Below, one piece after another: positions 55,495 to 64,000 of a stretch of 64,000 bases of DNA (within the stretch, counting starts at the first letter, position 1; the number at the start of each line of letters is the position of its first letter). Origin of the DNA: Herbidospora cretacea (GTDB lineage: Bacteria > Actinomycetota > Actinomycetes > Streptosporangiales > Streptosporangiaceae); assembly GCF_001570605.1 (NCBI RefSeq), contig NZ_BBXG01000012.1:124001-188000 (forward strand), read 5' to 3'. The notes beneath the pieces are model-generated. The model made no database searches. It saw only the letters and a list, made by a program, of their open reading frames with translations, and was not told where the DNA came from. A program made the position numbers and the translations under genes.

Positions 55495-57774
55495 ATGCCG
55501 TACCGCCCCCCGTTGATCGCGCGCGAGTACTTCGTCGCCGACCCTCCCGAGCTGCCCCTGCGGCGGCACGGCGAAGGTGGGCTCGCGAAGCTGGCGCGGG
55601 CCGAGGTGGTGGCCTCCGACGGGAGCGGCGTCACCCTCAAGGGGGTCACCTCGACCGAGGAGACGCTCGTCGTCCAGGTGAGCGCGGCGGGCGAGGGGAT
55701 CATCCGGGTCAAGCTGAGCGAGCAGGCCGACGCCAGGACCCGGTCGGCGCGGGCCCTGCGGCTGACCCGGCCGGTGGAGTCGGCCGCCGAGGTCACCGTC
55801 GGGGACGAGAGGGTCGTCGTGGACGCGGGGGCCGTACGGGCGGAGATCCGCCTGAACCCCTGGAACCTGCGCTTCACCGACCCCGGCGGACGGACCCTGA
55901 CGGAGCAGGACCCCGGCCGTCCCGATATTTCCGGACGCCTCCGCACTCTCCCCTTCGGCCGCTCCCAGGTCGACGGGGTCACCCTGGCCTACCACGAGAC
56001 GTTCCTGGTCCCGGCCGACGAGGCGTTCACCGGGTTCGGGGAGTCGTTCACGCCGCTCGACAAACGCGGGCAGCGGCCGCTGATGTGGAACTTCGACGCC
56101 TTCGGGGCGGAGTCGCAGCGGGCGTACAAGAACGTGCCCTTCTACCTGTCCAGCCGGGGATACGGGATCGTCGTCGACAGCGGGATGCCGGTCGAGTTCG
56201 ACATGTGCCAGTCGACCCACAGCGACGTGCAGATCGTGGTGCCCGACGACCTGATCGACTACTACGTCCTGGGCGGCCCCGAGCCCGCCGACGTGCTGCG
56301 ACGGCTCCACGCGCTCACCGGTCCGGCGGTGCTGCCGCCCAAGTGGGCGTTCGGGGCGTGGATCTCCTCGGGGTTCTTCCGGGACAGCCAGGAGCGGGTG
56401 CTCGACCGGGCGCGCAAGATCCGCGATCGGGGCATCCCGTGCGACGTGCTGCATCTCGACACGTTCTGGCAGATCGACGGACACTGGTCCGATCTGCGGT
56501 GGGACCGGGCGGCCTTCCCCGATCCGGAGGGAATGCTGGCGGAGCTGGACAGGCAGGGCTTCAAGGTCTGTCTCTGGATGAACCCGTACATCTCCCATCT
56601 GAGCCCCTCCTTCGAGGAGGCGGCGAGCAGCGGCTACCTCCTGCTGACCCGCGACGGCGAGGCCTACGTGGCCGACGCCTGGCACGGCTCCTACCCGGCC
56701 TGCGGCATCGTCGACTTCACCAACCCCGCCGCCCGGACCTGGTTCCGCGGCCTGCTGAAAGGGCTGCTGGAGCAGGGCGTGCAGGTCTTCAAGACCGACT
56801 TCGCCGAGGGGGTTCCGGCCAACGCGGTCGCCTACAACGGGATGTCCGGGACGGAACTGCACAACGTCTACTCGCTGCTGTTCAACGACCTGGTCGCCGA
56901 GGTGACCCGCGAGGTCGCCGGGCACGGCCTGGTCTGGGCCCGCTCGTCCTACCTGGGCGGCCAGCGCCACCCGGCGCAGTGGAGCGGCGACGTCGACGCG
57001 ACCTACCCGGCGATGGGCAGCACCATCCGGGGCGGCCTGTCGCACGGTCTGTCCGGCATCGCGTTCTGGAGCCACGACGCGGGCGGTTTCACCGGGACGC
57101 CGACGCCCGACCTGTTCGTCCGGTGGGCCCAGTTCGGGGCGCTGTCTCCGCTGGTGCGCTTCCACGGCACCACCAGCCGCGAGCCGTGGGAGTTCCCCGA
57201 GAACGCCGAACGCGCGGTGGTCGCCGCCCTGCGGCTGCGCTACCGGCTGATGCCCTACCTCTACTCGACGGCCGTCGAGGCGGTCGAGACGGGCCTGCCG
57301 ATCATGCGCGCCCTCTGTGTCGACCAGCCGCACGACCCGGTGAGCTGGCAGGCCGACCTCCAGTACCTCCTCGGCCGCGACCTCCTCGTCGCCCCGATGA
57401 CCTCCGCCGACGGCACCAGGGACGTCTACCTCCCGGCCGGGACCTGGGTCGACCACTGGACCGGCGAACACCACGCGGGCGGCCGCCACATCCGCGTCTC
57501 CCCGCCCCTGGACCGCATCCCCCTGTACGGACGCCTCGGCGCCCTCATCCCCACCACGACCCCCGGCGTGACCGTGACCGACGGCCCGGAGATCTCCCTG
57601 CTCGTGTACGGCCTCCCCGACGGCGAGAGCCGGACCGTCGTCCGCGACGACGACGGGGAGACGGTCGTGACGGCCGTCCACGACCGAGAACGGCTCGTCG
57701 TGCGGACGGAGGGGCCCAAGACGGTCGTCCAGGTGGAGATCGTGGGCGGCGCGGCGGAGATCGCCATCGAGTAG
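55495..57774 (+). CDS. GH31 alpha-xylosidase (YicI-like)
   Basis: 759-residue glycosidase, close in length to E. coli YicI (about 770). The N-terminal beta-sandwich includes TGFGESFTPLDKRGQ and WNFDAFG. The barrel holds WAFGAWISSGFF, DVLHLDTFWQ, VCLWMNPYISHLSP, the nucleophile Asp435 in GVQVFKTDFAEGVP, GLVWARSSYLGGQRHPAQWSGD (acid/base Asp in WSGD) and ISGIAFWSHDAGGF-type block. The KTDFAEG form fits alpha-xylosidases. It should release alpha-xylose from xyloglucan-like oligosaccharides. ATG at 55495 has GGAG 7 nt upstream. Divergent partner of the GH42 gene. Confidence 0.9.
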   Translation: MPYRPPLIAREYFVADPPELPLRRHGEGGLAKLARAEVVASDGSGVTLKGVTSTEETLVVQVSAAGEGIIRVKLSEQADARTRSARALRLTRPVESAAEVTVGDERVVVDAGAVRAEIRLNPWNLRFTDPGGRTLTEQDPGRPDISGRLRTLPFGRSQVDGVTLAYHETFLVPADEAFTGFGESFTPLDKRGQRPLMWNFDAFGAESQRAYKNVPFYLSSRGYGIVVDSGMPVEFDMCQSTHSDVQIVVPDDLIDYYVLGGPEPADVLRRLHALTGPAVLPPKWAFGAWISSGFFRDSQERVLDRARKIRDRGIPCDVLHLDTFWQIDGHWSDLRWDRAAFPDPEGMLAELDRQGFKVCLWMNPYISHLSPSFEEAASSGYLLLTRDGEAYVADAWHGSYPACGIVDFTNPAARTWFRGLLKGLLEQGVQVFKTDFAEGVPANAVAYNGMSGTELHNVYSLLFNDLVAEVTREVAGHGLVWARSSYLGGQRHPAQWSGDVDATYPAMGSTIRGGLSHGLSGIAFWSHDAGGFTGTPTPDLFVRWAQFGALSPLVRFHGTTSREPWEFPENAERAVVAALRLRYRLMPYLYSTAVEAVETGLPIMRALCVDQPHDPVSWQADLQYLLGRDLLVAPMTSADGTRDVYLPAGTWVDHWTGEHHAGGRHIRVSPPLDRIPLYGRLGALIPTTTPGVTVTDGPEISLLVYGLPDGESRTVVRDDDGETVVTAVHDRERLVVRTEGPKTVVQVEIVGGAAEIAIE

Positions 57775-57811
57775 GCCCGGCGATCAGGGCCGCTTCGAGA
57801 TCATGGTCGAG

Positions 57812-57817
57812 TAGGGT
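57812..57817 (+). promoter_or_regulatory. Candidate -10 box for the 57825 gene
   Basis: TAGGGT ends 7 nt before the GTG at 57825; predicted transcription start is 57824-57825. No ribosome-binding site is present. Confidence 0.4.
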
Positions 57818-57824
57818 CCCGCTG

Positions 57825-58202
57825 GTGCCCGCAGAACGCCTGGCGACCGAGGTCGCGGAGATCCACGACTTCTACGGCGGCCTCTTCCTCGTCGACGCCG
57901 GGAGCGGGGAGGAGCTGGGCGTCGAGCCGCTCCCGGGCGGCGGAGGCTCACGATCGGGTTACGTTCGCTGGGAGCGGTGGGACGGCCGCCCGCCGCGTGA
58001 CGAAGCCTGCGCACTCCTCGACCAGAGGCGGCTCGCGGTGCCCTCCGGGGTGATCGAGCTGCGCGGCGGTTTCAGCATGGATATGCCTGGCTGGGCGTTC
58101 GACCTGGCAGAACCCGGTGCCGTGTGGTCCATGCGCGTCGACCGGCATGTGCTGGCCGAACTGCCGATGCTCACCTATCTGGTGATCAGGTTCTGGCCCT
58201 AG
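57825..58202 (+). CDS. Hypothetical protein
   Basis: 125-residue soluble acidic protein: ATEVAEIHDFYGGLFLVDAGSGEELGVEPLPGG at the start (in two blocks), a central GVIELRGGFSMDMPGWAFDLAEPGAVWSM-type beta region and a hydrophobic C-terminus (LPMLTYLVIRFWP). No family recognised. Codon use is like its neighbours. GTG at 57825 is chosen on codon use and the upstream -10 box. It lies 50 nt after the GH31 gene and 61 nt before the first kinase gene; a link to either is not shown. Confidence 0.65.
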   Translation: MPAERLATEVAEIHDFYGGLFLVDAGSGEELGVEPLPGGGGSRSGYVRWERWDGRPPRDEACALLDQRRLAVPSGVIELRGGFSMDMPGWAFDLAEPGAVWSMRVDRHVLAELPMLTYLVIRFWP

Positions 58203-58251
58203 AGCCGGCGCGGGGTTGACGAATGGTCAAATCGGGCGGGTCCGGTTTCGC

Positions 58252-58257
58252 TATTCT
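58252..58257 (+). promoter_or_regulatory. Candidate -10 box for the leaderless kinase operon mRNA
   Basis: TATTCT ends 6 nt before the ATG at 58264, so transcription is expected to start on the A of ATG. No ribosome-binding site is present. A TTGACG lies too far upstream (58216) to be its -35. Confidence 0.55.
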
Positions 58258-58263
58258 CCCGCT

Positions 58264-59754
58264 ATGGCCGAATCGATCGGGGAACGACTGGCCTCCCGAT
58301 ACCTCCTGCTGCGCCCCCTCGGCGCCGGCGGCATGGGCACCGTCTGGCTGGCGCGGGACGAGATGCTCGACCGCGAGGTCGCCGTCAAGGAACTGCGGGT
58401 TCCCGAGGGCATGGGGGATCGGGAGCGGGCGGAGCTCGTCACCCGGGTGATGCGCGAGGCCGAGGTGACCGCACGGCTGCGGCACCCGGCCGTCGTCAGC
58501 GTGCACGACGTCCTGGTCGAGGACGGCCGTCCGTGGATCGTGATGGAGCGGCTCAACGGGCGCTCTCTCTCCGCAGAGATCGCCGCCCACGGCGGCATGC
58601 AGGCGGGCGCGGTGGCCGAGGTCGGGGCCCGGATGGTCGACGCGCTCGCGGCGGCGCACGCCCACGGCGTGCAGCACCGCGACGTCAAGCCGGGGAACGT
58701 GTTCCTGACGGTCGACGGGCGGGTGGTGCTGACCGACTTCGGCATCGCGCGGCAGGCCGACACGACCAACCTCACCGGCGACGGGATGCTGATCGGCTCG
58801 CCGGGCTACATCGCGCCCGAGCGGCTGGAAGGCGACCCGGGCGGGCCCGCCTCCGACCTGTGGTCGCTCGGGGCGACCCTCTACACCGCGCTGGAGGGGG
58901 TGCCGCCGTTCCGGGGGAACCACGTGCAGGTCATCCAGGACACGCTGACCTCGCCGGTGCCCCTGCCGCGCACGACCGGGCCGCTGGCCACGCTGATCGC
59001 CTGGCTGATGGCGCGCGACCCGGCCGACCGGCCCGACGCGGCGACCGCCGGGCGGCTGTTCCAGGAGATCGTCAAGGGCGGCAACCCGCAGATCGCCCCG
59101 CCGAAGCGCCACACTGTCCCGTGGATCGCGCTGGCCGCCGGGCTCGCCGCCGTCGTGGTGGCGGCCGTGGTGGTCGTCGTTCCGTGGGAATCCGGCGAGG
59201 AGCCGGCCGTGGCGCGTCAGCGCGGCCCGGCGCCGGTGTTCGGGCAGGCCGTGGACTTATGCCGGGTGGTCCCCGCCGCCCAGGTCAAGACGCTGCTCGG
59301 GCAGGACGCCCGCCCGCAGGAGATCGACGGCGGCTGCCAGTGGACGATCAAGGGCACCGGCCTGCGCCTGGAGCCCGCCACCGACTCCGACACCCCCGAC
59401 TGGTGGGACCTCACCCCGGAGGCGGCCCGCGCCCTCTACGGGGGCATCCAGCGCCGCGTCGCCAACCAGCCCCGTGACGGCTCCCTCATCTGGTACGAGA
59501 TCGGCGCCAACCGCCGCCTCCCCACCGTCGCCTCGGCGGTCCGGCCGCTGACCGGCGTCGGCGAGGAGGCGTTCACCTGGGACGTCACCTCGGCCGAAGG
59601 CCGGATCATCGGCGTCGACGTCTACTTCCGCGTCGGCGACTTCGTCGGCCTGCTCGAATACGCCGACCTGGGCGAGCGCACCGCCGACCAGATGCGCACG
59701 GGCGCCGAGACCGCCGCCCGCACCGCCGCCGACTCCCTCTGGGACCTGGCGTGA
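58264..59754 (+). CDS. Receptor-type Ser/Thr protein kinase with DUF3558-like extracellular domain (1)
   Basis: 496-residue membrane kinase. Cytoplasmic kinase domain at about 12-270: glycine loop LGAGGMGTVWLA, Lys in VAVKEL, HRDVKPGNVFL, metal-binding Asp in LTDFGIARQ, and PGYIAPERLEG; it is an RD kinase with an activation loop Thr-rich stretch (DTTNLTGDG). One membrane segment at about 287-306. The extracellular part has Cys333 (VDLCRVVPAAQVKTLLG) and Cys358 (GGCQWTIKG) followed by LTGVGEEAFTWD, a DUF3558/lipoprotein-like sensor pattern; no PASTA repeats. First gene of a coupled trio, overlapping the next by 4 nt. Confidence 0.92.
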   Translation: MAESIGERLASRYLLLRPLGAGGMGTVWLARDEMLDREVAVKELRVPEGMGDRERAELVTRVMREAEVTARLRHPAVVSVHDVLVEDGRPWIVMERLNGRSLSAEIAAHGGMQAGAVAEVGARMVDALAAAHAHGVQHRDVKPGNVFLTVDGRVVLTDFGIARQADTTNLTGDGMLIGSPGYIAPERLEGDPGGPASDLWSLGATLYTALEGVPPFRGNHVQVIQDTLTSPVPLPRTTGPLATLIAWLMARDPADRPDAATAGRLFQEIVKGGNPQIAPPKRHTVPWIALAAGLAAVVVAAVVVVVPWESGEEPAVARQRGPAPVFGQAVDLCRVVPAAQVKTLLGQDARPQEIDGGCQWTIKGTGLRLEPATDSDTPDWWDLTPEAARALYGGIQRRVANQPRDGSLIWYEIGANRRLPTVASAVRPLTGVGEEAFTWDVTSAEGRIIGVDVYFRVGDFVGLLEYADLGERTADQMRTGAETAARTAADSLWDLA

Positions 59755-61022
59755 CGCTGATCGCCGGCCGCTACCGGCTCGCCGAACCCCTCGGAAAGGG
59801 CGGCGCGGGCACGGTCTGGCGCGCCCACGACGAGCTGCTGCGGCGCGAGGTCGCGGTCAAGCAGATGCGGACCCCCAGCGACCTCGGCCCCGGTGAGCTG
59901 GCCGAATACACCTCCCGGGCGATCGGGGAGGCGCGCGCCGCCGGGAAGCTCAACCACCCGTCGATCGTGAAGATCCACGACGTGGTGCCCCACGAGGGCG
60001 CGCCGTGGATCGTGATGGACCTCGTGCCTGGCACCTCCCTCGACAAGCTGCTGCCGCTGCCGAGCGAACGGGTCGCCGAGATCGGCCTGGCCGTCCTCGA
60101 CGCCCTGGAGCTCGCCCACGCCCACGGCATCCTGCACCGGGACGTGAAACCGGCCAACGTGCTCGTCGGCGACGACGGGCGGGCCATGCTGGCCGACTTC
60201 GGCATCGCCGCCCCCTTCGGCGCCGACCCGGCCGACGGGTCGGGGTCGCCGGCGTACATGGCCCCGGAGCGGTTCCGCGGCCTGCCCGCCGGGCCGCCCT
60301 CGGACCTGTGGTCGCTCGGCGCGACCCTCTACGCGGCCGTGGAGGGCCGGGGCCCCTTCCACCGCAACCTGCCCGCCGCCGTCGTGGCGGCCGTCGTCAT
60401 GCACGACCCGCCCCCGATGGCGCAGGCCAGCCCGGCCCTGGCCCGCGCGGTCGGCGCGCTCCTCGCCAAGGACCCCGCCCACCGCCCACCGGCGGCCACC
60501 ACCCGTCACCTGCTCCGGGACGCCGTCGCCGCCGTCCCCGCCCGCCCCCGCCGGACCGGCAAATGGGCCCTCGCCGCCGCCCTCACGATCGGCGTCGGCG
60601 TCGCCGCCGGATGGGCCGCCTCCCAGTTCACCTCGGGCCCGGCCGAGGTCCCCGGCCGGTTCACCGCCGCCCCCGACGCCTGCCAGAGCCTCACCTCCGC
60701 GCAGATCACCCGCCTGCTCGGCACCCAGGCCGACGCCGAACCGACGTCCGACGGCGGCTGCCGCTGGATCAACCGCACCGGCGGCGCCGAAGTCGTCGTC
60801 GGCTACCGCCTGACCACCGCAGCCGCCCAGAACCGCCCCGAAGGCGCCGAGAACGTGACGGGCGTCGCCGACGAGGCATACGTGGCCCCCGCCGACGGCG
60901 GCGCCACCGTCTGGTTCCGGAGAAGCAACCTGTCCGCCCAGGTCACCTACAAGTCGCCCGGCGACGACACCACGGAGCGCGCCCGCCAGGCCGCCCAGCT
61001 CGTCGCAGCCGGAATCGGCTGA
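59751..61022 (+). CDS. Receptor-type Ser/Thr protein kinase with DUF3558-like extracellular domain (2)
   Basis: 423-residue paralogue of the preceding kinase. Kinase domain at about 7-255: LGKGGAGTVWRA, VAVKQM, HRDVKPANVLV, LADFGIAAPF, SPAYMAPERFRG. The membrane segment is at about 278-300 (WALAAALTIGVGVAAGWAA). The short extracellular domain has Cys311 (DACQSLTSAQITRLLG) and Cys337 (GGCRWINRT) with VTGVADEAYVAP, parallel to kinase 1. The activation loop lacks the Thr-rich stretch of kinase 1. GTG start overlaps the stop of kinase 1 (GTGA), and the third gene follows 15 nt after the stop. Confidence 0.92.
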   Translation: MTLIAGRYRLAEPLGKGGAGTVWRAHDELLRREVAVKQMRTPSDLGPGELAEYTSRAIGEARAAGKLNHPSIVKIHDVVPHEGAPWIVMDLVPGTSLDKLLPLPSERVAEIGLAVLDALELAHAHGILHRDVKPANVLVGDDGRAMLADFGIAAPFGADPADGSGSPAYMAPERFRGLPAGPPSDLWSLGATLYAAVEGRGPFHRNLPAAVVAAVVMHDPPPMAQASPALARAVGALLAKDPAHRPPAATTRHLLRDAVAAVPARPRRTGKWALAAALTIGVGVAAGWAASQFTSGPAEVPGRFTAAPDACQSLTSAQITRLLGTQADAEPTSDGGCRWINRTGGAEVVVGYRLTTAAAQNRPEGAENVTGVADEAYVAPADGGATVWFRRSNLSAQVTYKSPGDDTTERARQAAQLVAAGIG

Positions 61023-61037
61023 CCAAGGAGTCCCCCA

Positions 61038-64000
61038 ATGTCCGAAGACCCCCAGAAGCCCCGGAACCACCTGCGCGCGGTCCCCACGCCCCCGGAGGAC
61101 ACGCCCCCAGCGGACCCCCCGGGCGAGGCCTTCGGCTCTCCTGTACGGGATGCGCGCCCCGCCTACGACGAGGACGACCCCGCCACGGGCGAACTCCCCA
61201 GGGCGACCGGCATGCCCTTCCCGCGCCGGACGGGGGAACCCGGCGCCCCGAGAATCGGCGACCCGACCAGGGTCGCGTCCTGGCGCTCACCCACCCAGCC
61301 TCCGGAGAGACCCGCCTCCGAGAAGCCCTCCGAGACCCCCTTCCCAGCGGAACCCCCACAACGACCGGGCCGGGGACCGAAGGGCTCCGGCCCGGCCCCC
61401 GACGAGGCCGACCCCTTCGGCGCGATGCTCCGCGACCTCGACAAGACCGCGTCCGCCAAGGACGGCGACCAGGCTGAGACCCCAGGCCGCACAAGCGATG
61501 GCGCGCCGGGCCGACCGAGCGACGGCGGCCCCGCGAACCGTCTGAGCGGCGGCGGCCCGGCCGACCGCCGGAGTGACGCTGGGTCGACCGGCCGTCTGGG
61601 CGGTGGCGGCTCGGGCGACCGCCAGGGTGGGGGAGGCGCTTCAGGTCTGGGTGATGGTGGCCCTTCCGACCGTCAGGGCGACGCCGGCGCGACTCGACGT
61701 CTGGGCCCAGGTGGTCCGGCTGACCGTCAGGTTGATGGCGGACCTGCTGCCCGTTTCGGTGACAGCGGTTCGGCCGGCCGTCCGGGCGGCAGTGGATCGG
61801 GTGACCGTCAGGGTGATCGCGCTGCCGGTTCCCGGCTGGGAGACGGCGGCTCCGTGAGTCAGCCCCGTGGTGGGGATGCCGCCCAGTCCAAGCCCGGGGA
61901 GTCGCCCGCTCGGCCGCAGGGCGGCGAGCCCGCCGGCAACGAGCCCGCGACCACGCAGTTACGCGACAGCGCCTCCGAGTTGCCCCGCCGCATCCCGAAG
62001 TCGGCCAAGCGGCAGGAGGCGCCGCCCCCTTCGTCCCCGTCCGACCGGCCGGGCTGGTTCGAGACCCCGTCGGGCCAGCCGCGTCAGCCGGACCTCCCGC
62101 AGCCTCCGCCCGGTCAGATCCGCCCGCCCGCGCTGTTCGGTTCGCCCGTCCCCGAGCCGCCACCCGGCGGCCGGTCCGACTTCCGTGACTTCGGCCGCCC
62201 GGCCGCCCCCGGACGCGGCGGCGGCCCGGTGCCCCACCACCCCTCGGACCAGCACGCGCCGGGCGCCAACGGCGTCTCCCCGGTAGGGGAGAGGCCCGAG
62301 TCCGGCCCGAACTTCGACGCCTTCACCGCCCACCGGTCCCCCCAGCCTCCCGGTAACCAGCCCTGGCCAGCCGCCGGCCCCCAATGGCCCGGCATGCCCG
62401 AGCCGCCCGCCGACCCGCGCCAGTCCCCGCCGCCCCCGCCCGTCACCCCGCCGCAGCAGCCCGCGGCTTCTGGCTGGCCCCCCGCGCAGGACCACGGCTG
62501 GCCGGACCCGGCCTCCCGGACCGACCCGCAGGCCGACGCCCCCTGGGCGGGCATGGTGCCCAAGGCCGACCCCCAGTGGCCCGACGCGGACGCGCACGCC
62601 GTCACGCAGTGGCCCGGCATCGAGCCCGTCGGCGACGCCCAGCGCCCCGGCGCGCAGTGGCCCGGGAGCGAATCCCCGAGCGACGGTCAGCGGTCCGCCG
62701 CGCAGTGGCCCGGGAGCGAATCCCCGGGCGACGGTCAGCGTCCTGGCGCGCAGTGGCCTGGGAGTGAGTCGAAGGCCGAGCCTCCCGCCGCGCAGTGGCC
62801 CGGGGCCGAGCCTCAGGGGGAGACGCGGCGGGCCGGTGGGCAGTGGCCCGGGGCCGAGTCCAAGGCCGACGCCCCCTGGCCCGGGGCCGAGTCGCGGCCC
62901 GACGCGCAGCTTCGCGGAGCGGGTTCGCCCCCCGGCGCCCAGTGGCCCGGTGCGGAGTCGTCGGGCGACCACCCGTGGCCCGGGGCCGAGGCCAGACCCG
63001 GACAGGACAGCCGTTCCGAGTCCCGTCAGGAGGGGTCCGGGCTGACCGCCCCGGGGTCGGCGTGGTCCACGCCCTCCGAGGGCACCGCCTGGCCACCCTC
63101 CGCCGAGGAGGCGCGGGCCGCGTCCGAGGCGCCCGGCCCGCACGGTCACGTCCCCCGGGGCAGTGAGCGCTGGCGCGCCCCCTCCGAGGGGAACCGGCCG
63201 CCGCAGGGCCCGTGGTCGCCCTCGGCCCCGCAGAGCTCGCTCAACGGGTCGGGGCCCGAGGGCACGGCTGTCCTGGGCCAGCCCCCGGCCGGTGGGGGCG
63301 GGGAGCCGTGGCAGGCGCAGAGCGGGTGGCAGCAGAACTCCGGGCCGTGGCAGGGCACCACCCAGCCCGGCTGGGCGCAGCCGCCCGGTCCGCCGCGCAA
63401 GAACAGGTGGCTCTGGCCGCTGGTCGCGGCTGTGGTGGTGCTGGTCGTGGCGGGCGGCACGTTCGTCTTCTTCCAGACCACGGGGGGCGAGACCCCGCAG
63501 GCCGCGCCGCCCAGGACGGGGGCCTCCCCGGGGGCGACGGGCGCGGCTCCGGCCGTGCCGAACGGCGACCCCAAGTCGACCGACTTCGACGTCTGCGCGA
63601 TGCTCGACCCGGAGCAGACCGAACGGCTCGTCCCGGCCGCCAAGATCGACATGCGGATGAACGACAACCGCGACGACAGCCTGGTCAGCTACGTCAGGTG
63701 GACGTGTGAGTGGACGAACCGCAACATCTCGTACGGCGAAGTGAACCGCCAGCGGCAGATCACGGTGAACGTGGCACGCTACGAGGCCATCGGCGACACC
63801 ACCGCCGACAAGGCGGCCACGATCCAGTACGACGGCCAGAAGCGCCAGTGGGACTACACCGCCTCGGTCTCCAACGACGAGCGCTACTACTCCAAGCCCC
63901 AGGTCTACTCGGGCATCGGCGACGCCGCCATCGCCCAGTACCAGTGGACGCGGGACGACGACTACCGCTACGCCTTCGGCACCGGCTTCGGCCGGGTCGG
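61038..64000 (+). CDS. Large single-pass membrane protein with disordered repeats and DUF3558-like domain (3' end beyond window)
   Basis: At least 987 residues, open to the window edge. Residues 1-790 are a cytoplasmic, disordered Pro/Gly/Asp/Ser-rich region with two repeat types (Gly-rich GDRQGD units and AQWPGSES units). The membrane segment is at about 792-812 (WLWPLVAAVVVLVVAGG). Outside it, Cys853 (FDVCAMLDPEQTERL) and Cys890 (WTCEWTNRN) are followed by YSGIGDAAIAQY, the same order as in both kinases upstream. ATG at 61038 has AAGGAG 9 nt upstream. Co-transcription suggests it is a partner or substrate of the kinases. Confidence 0.88.
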   Translation, partial: MSEDPQKPRNHLRAVPTPPEDTPPADPPGEAFGSPVRDARPAYDEDDPATGELPRATGMPFPRRTGEPGAPRIGDPTRVASWRSPTQPPERPASEKPSETPFPAEPPQRPGRGPKGSGPAPDEADPFGAMLRDLDKTASAKDGDQAETPGRTSDGAPGRPSDGGPANRLSGGGPADRRSDAGSTGRLGGGGSGDRQGGGGASGLGDGGPSDRQGDAGATRRLGPGGPADRQVDGGPAARFGDSGSAGRPGGSGSGDRQGDRAAGSRLGDGGSVSQPRGGDAAQSKPGESPARPQGGEPAGNEPATTQLRDSASELPRRIPKSAKRQEAPPPSSPSDRPGWFETPSGQPRQPDLPQPPPGQIRPPALFGSPVPEPPPGGRSDFRDFGRPAAPGRGGGPVPHHPSDQHAPGANGVSPVGERPESGPNFDAFTAHRSPQPPGNQPWPAAGPQWPGMPEPPADPRQSPPPPPVTPPQQPAASGWPPAQDHGWPDPASRTDPQADAPWAGMVPKADPQWPDADAHAVTQWPGIEPVGDAQRPGAQWPGSESPSDGQRSAAQWPGSESPGDGQRPGAQWPGSESKAEPPAAQWPGAEPQGETRRAGGQWPGAESKADAPWPGAESRPDAQLRGAGSPPGAQWPGAESSGDHPWPGAEARPGQDSRSESRQEGSGLTAPGSAWSTPSEGTAWPPSAEEARAASEAPGPHGHVPRGSERWRAPSEGNRPPQGPWSPSAPQSSLNGSGPEGTAVLGQPPAGGGGEPWQAQSGWQQNSGPWQGTTQPGWAQPPGPPRKNRWLWPLVAAVVVLVVAGGTFVFFQTTGGETPQAAPPRTGASPGATGAAPAVPNGDPKSTDFDVCAMLDPEQTERLVPAAKIDMRMNDNRDDSLVSYVRWTCEWTNRNISYGEVNRQRQITVNVARYEAIGDTTADKAATIQYDGQKRQWDYTASVSNDERYYSKPQVYSGIGDAAIAQYQWTRDDDYRYAFGTGFGRV
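61512..61857 (+). repeat. Gly/Asp/Arg-rich degenerate repeats in the large membrane protein
   Basis: About seven imperfect units of 15-18 residues alternating GRLG-GGGSG and DRQGD-GGPA type blocks, for example ADRRSDAGSTGRLGGGG and SDRQGDAGATRRLGPGG. Unit borders are approximate. Confidence 0.6.
62637..62997 (+). repeat. WPG(S/A)ES repeats in the large membrane protein
   Basis: Nine or so copies of a short motif AQWPGSES or PWPGAES at intervals of about 10-17 residues. Copies near 62655 and 62703 share long identical DNA stretches, so the repeat is recent or under exchange. Confidence 0.7.

Noticed and set aside
55482-57820. Long plus-strand frame overlapping GH31 that ends in the 57825 gene
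   Set aside because: The part overlapping GH31 is Arg/Pro/Gly-rich shadow sequence; only the last 125 codons are coding-like and are kept as a separate gene.

Overview
The window is 64 kb of very GC-rich DNA with dense genes, frequent GTG/TTG starts and many 1-4 nt start/stop overlaps. It is chromosomal DNA of an actinobacterium. The lexA - LysM protein - nrdR - nrdJ block, a GuaB1-type enzyme, DUF1707, DUF4192, DUF3558-like domains and a predicted 10-methyl fatty acid gene pair suggest a member of the Streptosporangiales (Streptosporangium/Nonomuraea/Microbispora-like). The order is an inference. No rRNA, tRNA, CRISPR array, prophage or intact insertion sequence was recognised.

Layout. 1-11 kb is housekeeping and conserved hypotheticals: a CASTOR/POLLUX-type channel (cut by the window edge), Maf, an EI24 membrane protein, DUF4326, DUF4192, DUF1707/DUF4870, LigB-type DNA ligase, FKBP, a YflT-domain stress protein, GuaB1 and an effector-binding protein. 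11-24 kb is lipid and redox metabolism: nitroreductase with an AMACR-like racemase, a 2-hydroxyacid dehydrogenase, a TmsA/TmsB-like pair for 10-methyl fatty acids, a secreted PQQ sugar dehydrogenase, and a divergent acyl-CoA ligase / GMC oxidoreductase-P450 group. 24-31 kb has a Pro-rich membrane protein, leuS behind a Leu-codon leader peptide, and a GH5-CBM2 cellulase. 31-38 kb has a PatB-type lyase, then lexA divergent from a LysM division-inhibitor-like protein with six 23-residue repeats, then nrdR-nrdJ behind two NrdR boxes.

38-43 kb holds a serine hydrolase, an HTH protein divergent from a beta-propeller protein with two matching operators between them, an F420-reductase-like protein, an MBL hydrolase, a YbjN protein and an NmrA-like protein. 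43.8-53.4 kb is a self-contained catabolic island: MBL hydrolase and family III CoA transferase, a GntR regulator with an alpha/beta hydrolase, and a divergent six-gene operon of NitT/TauT-type ABC transporter, CocE/NonD hydrolase and CitE-like CoA-ester lyase. 53.7-57.8 kb has a C-terminally shortened GH42 beta-galactosidase divergent from a GH31 alpha-xylosidase. 58.2-64 kb has two receptor-type Ser/Thr kinases and a large membrane protein, all three ending in a similar DUF3558-like extracellular domain. This is my best candidate for an undescribed system.

Regulation. At least seven genes have a TANNNT-type -10 box placed so that transcription would start at or within 1 nt of the start codon, which suggests that leaderless mRNAs are common here. 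All family names come from reading motifs by eye; no database search was run.
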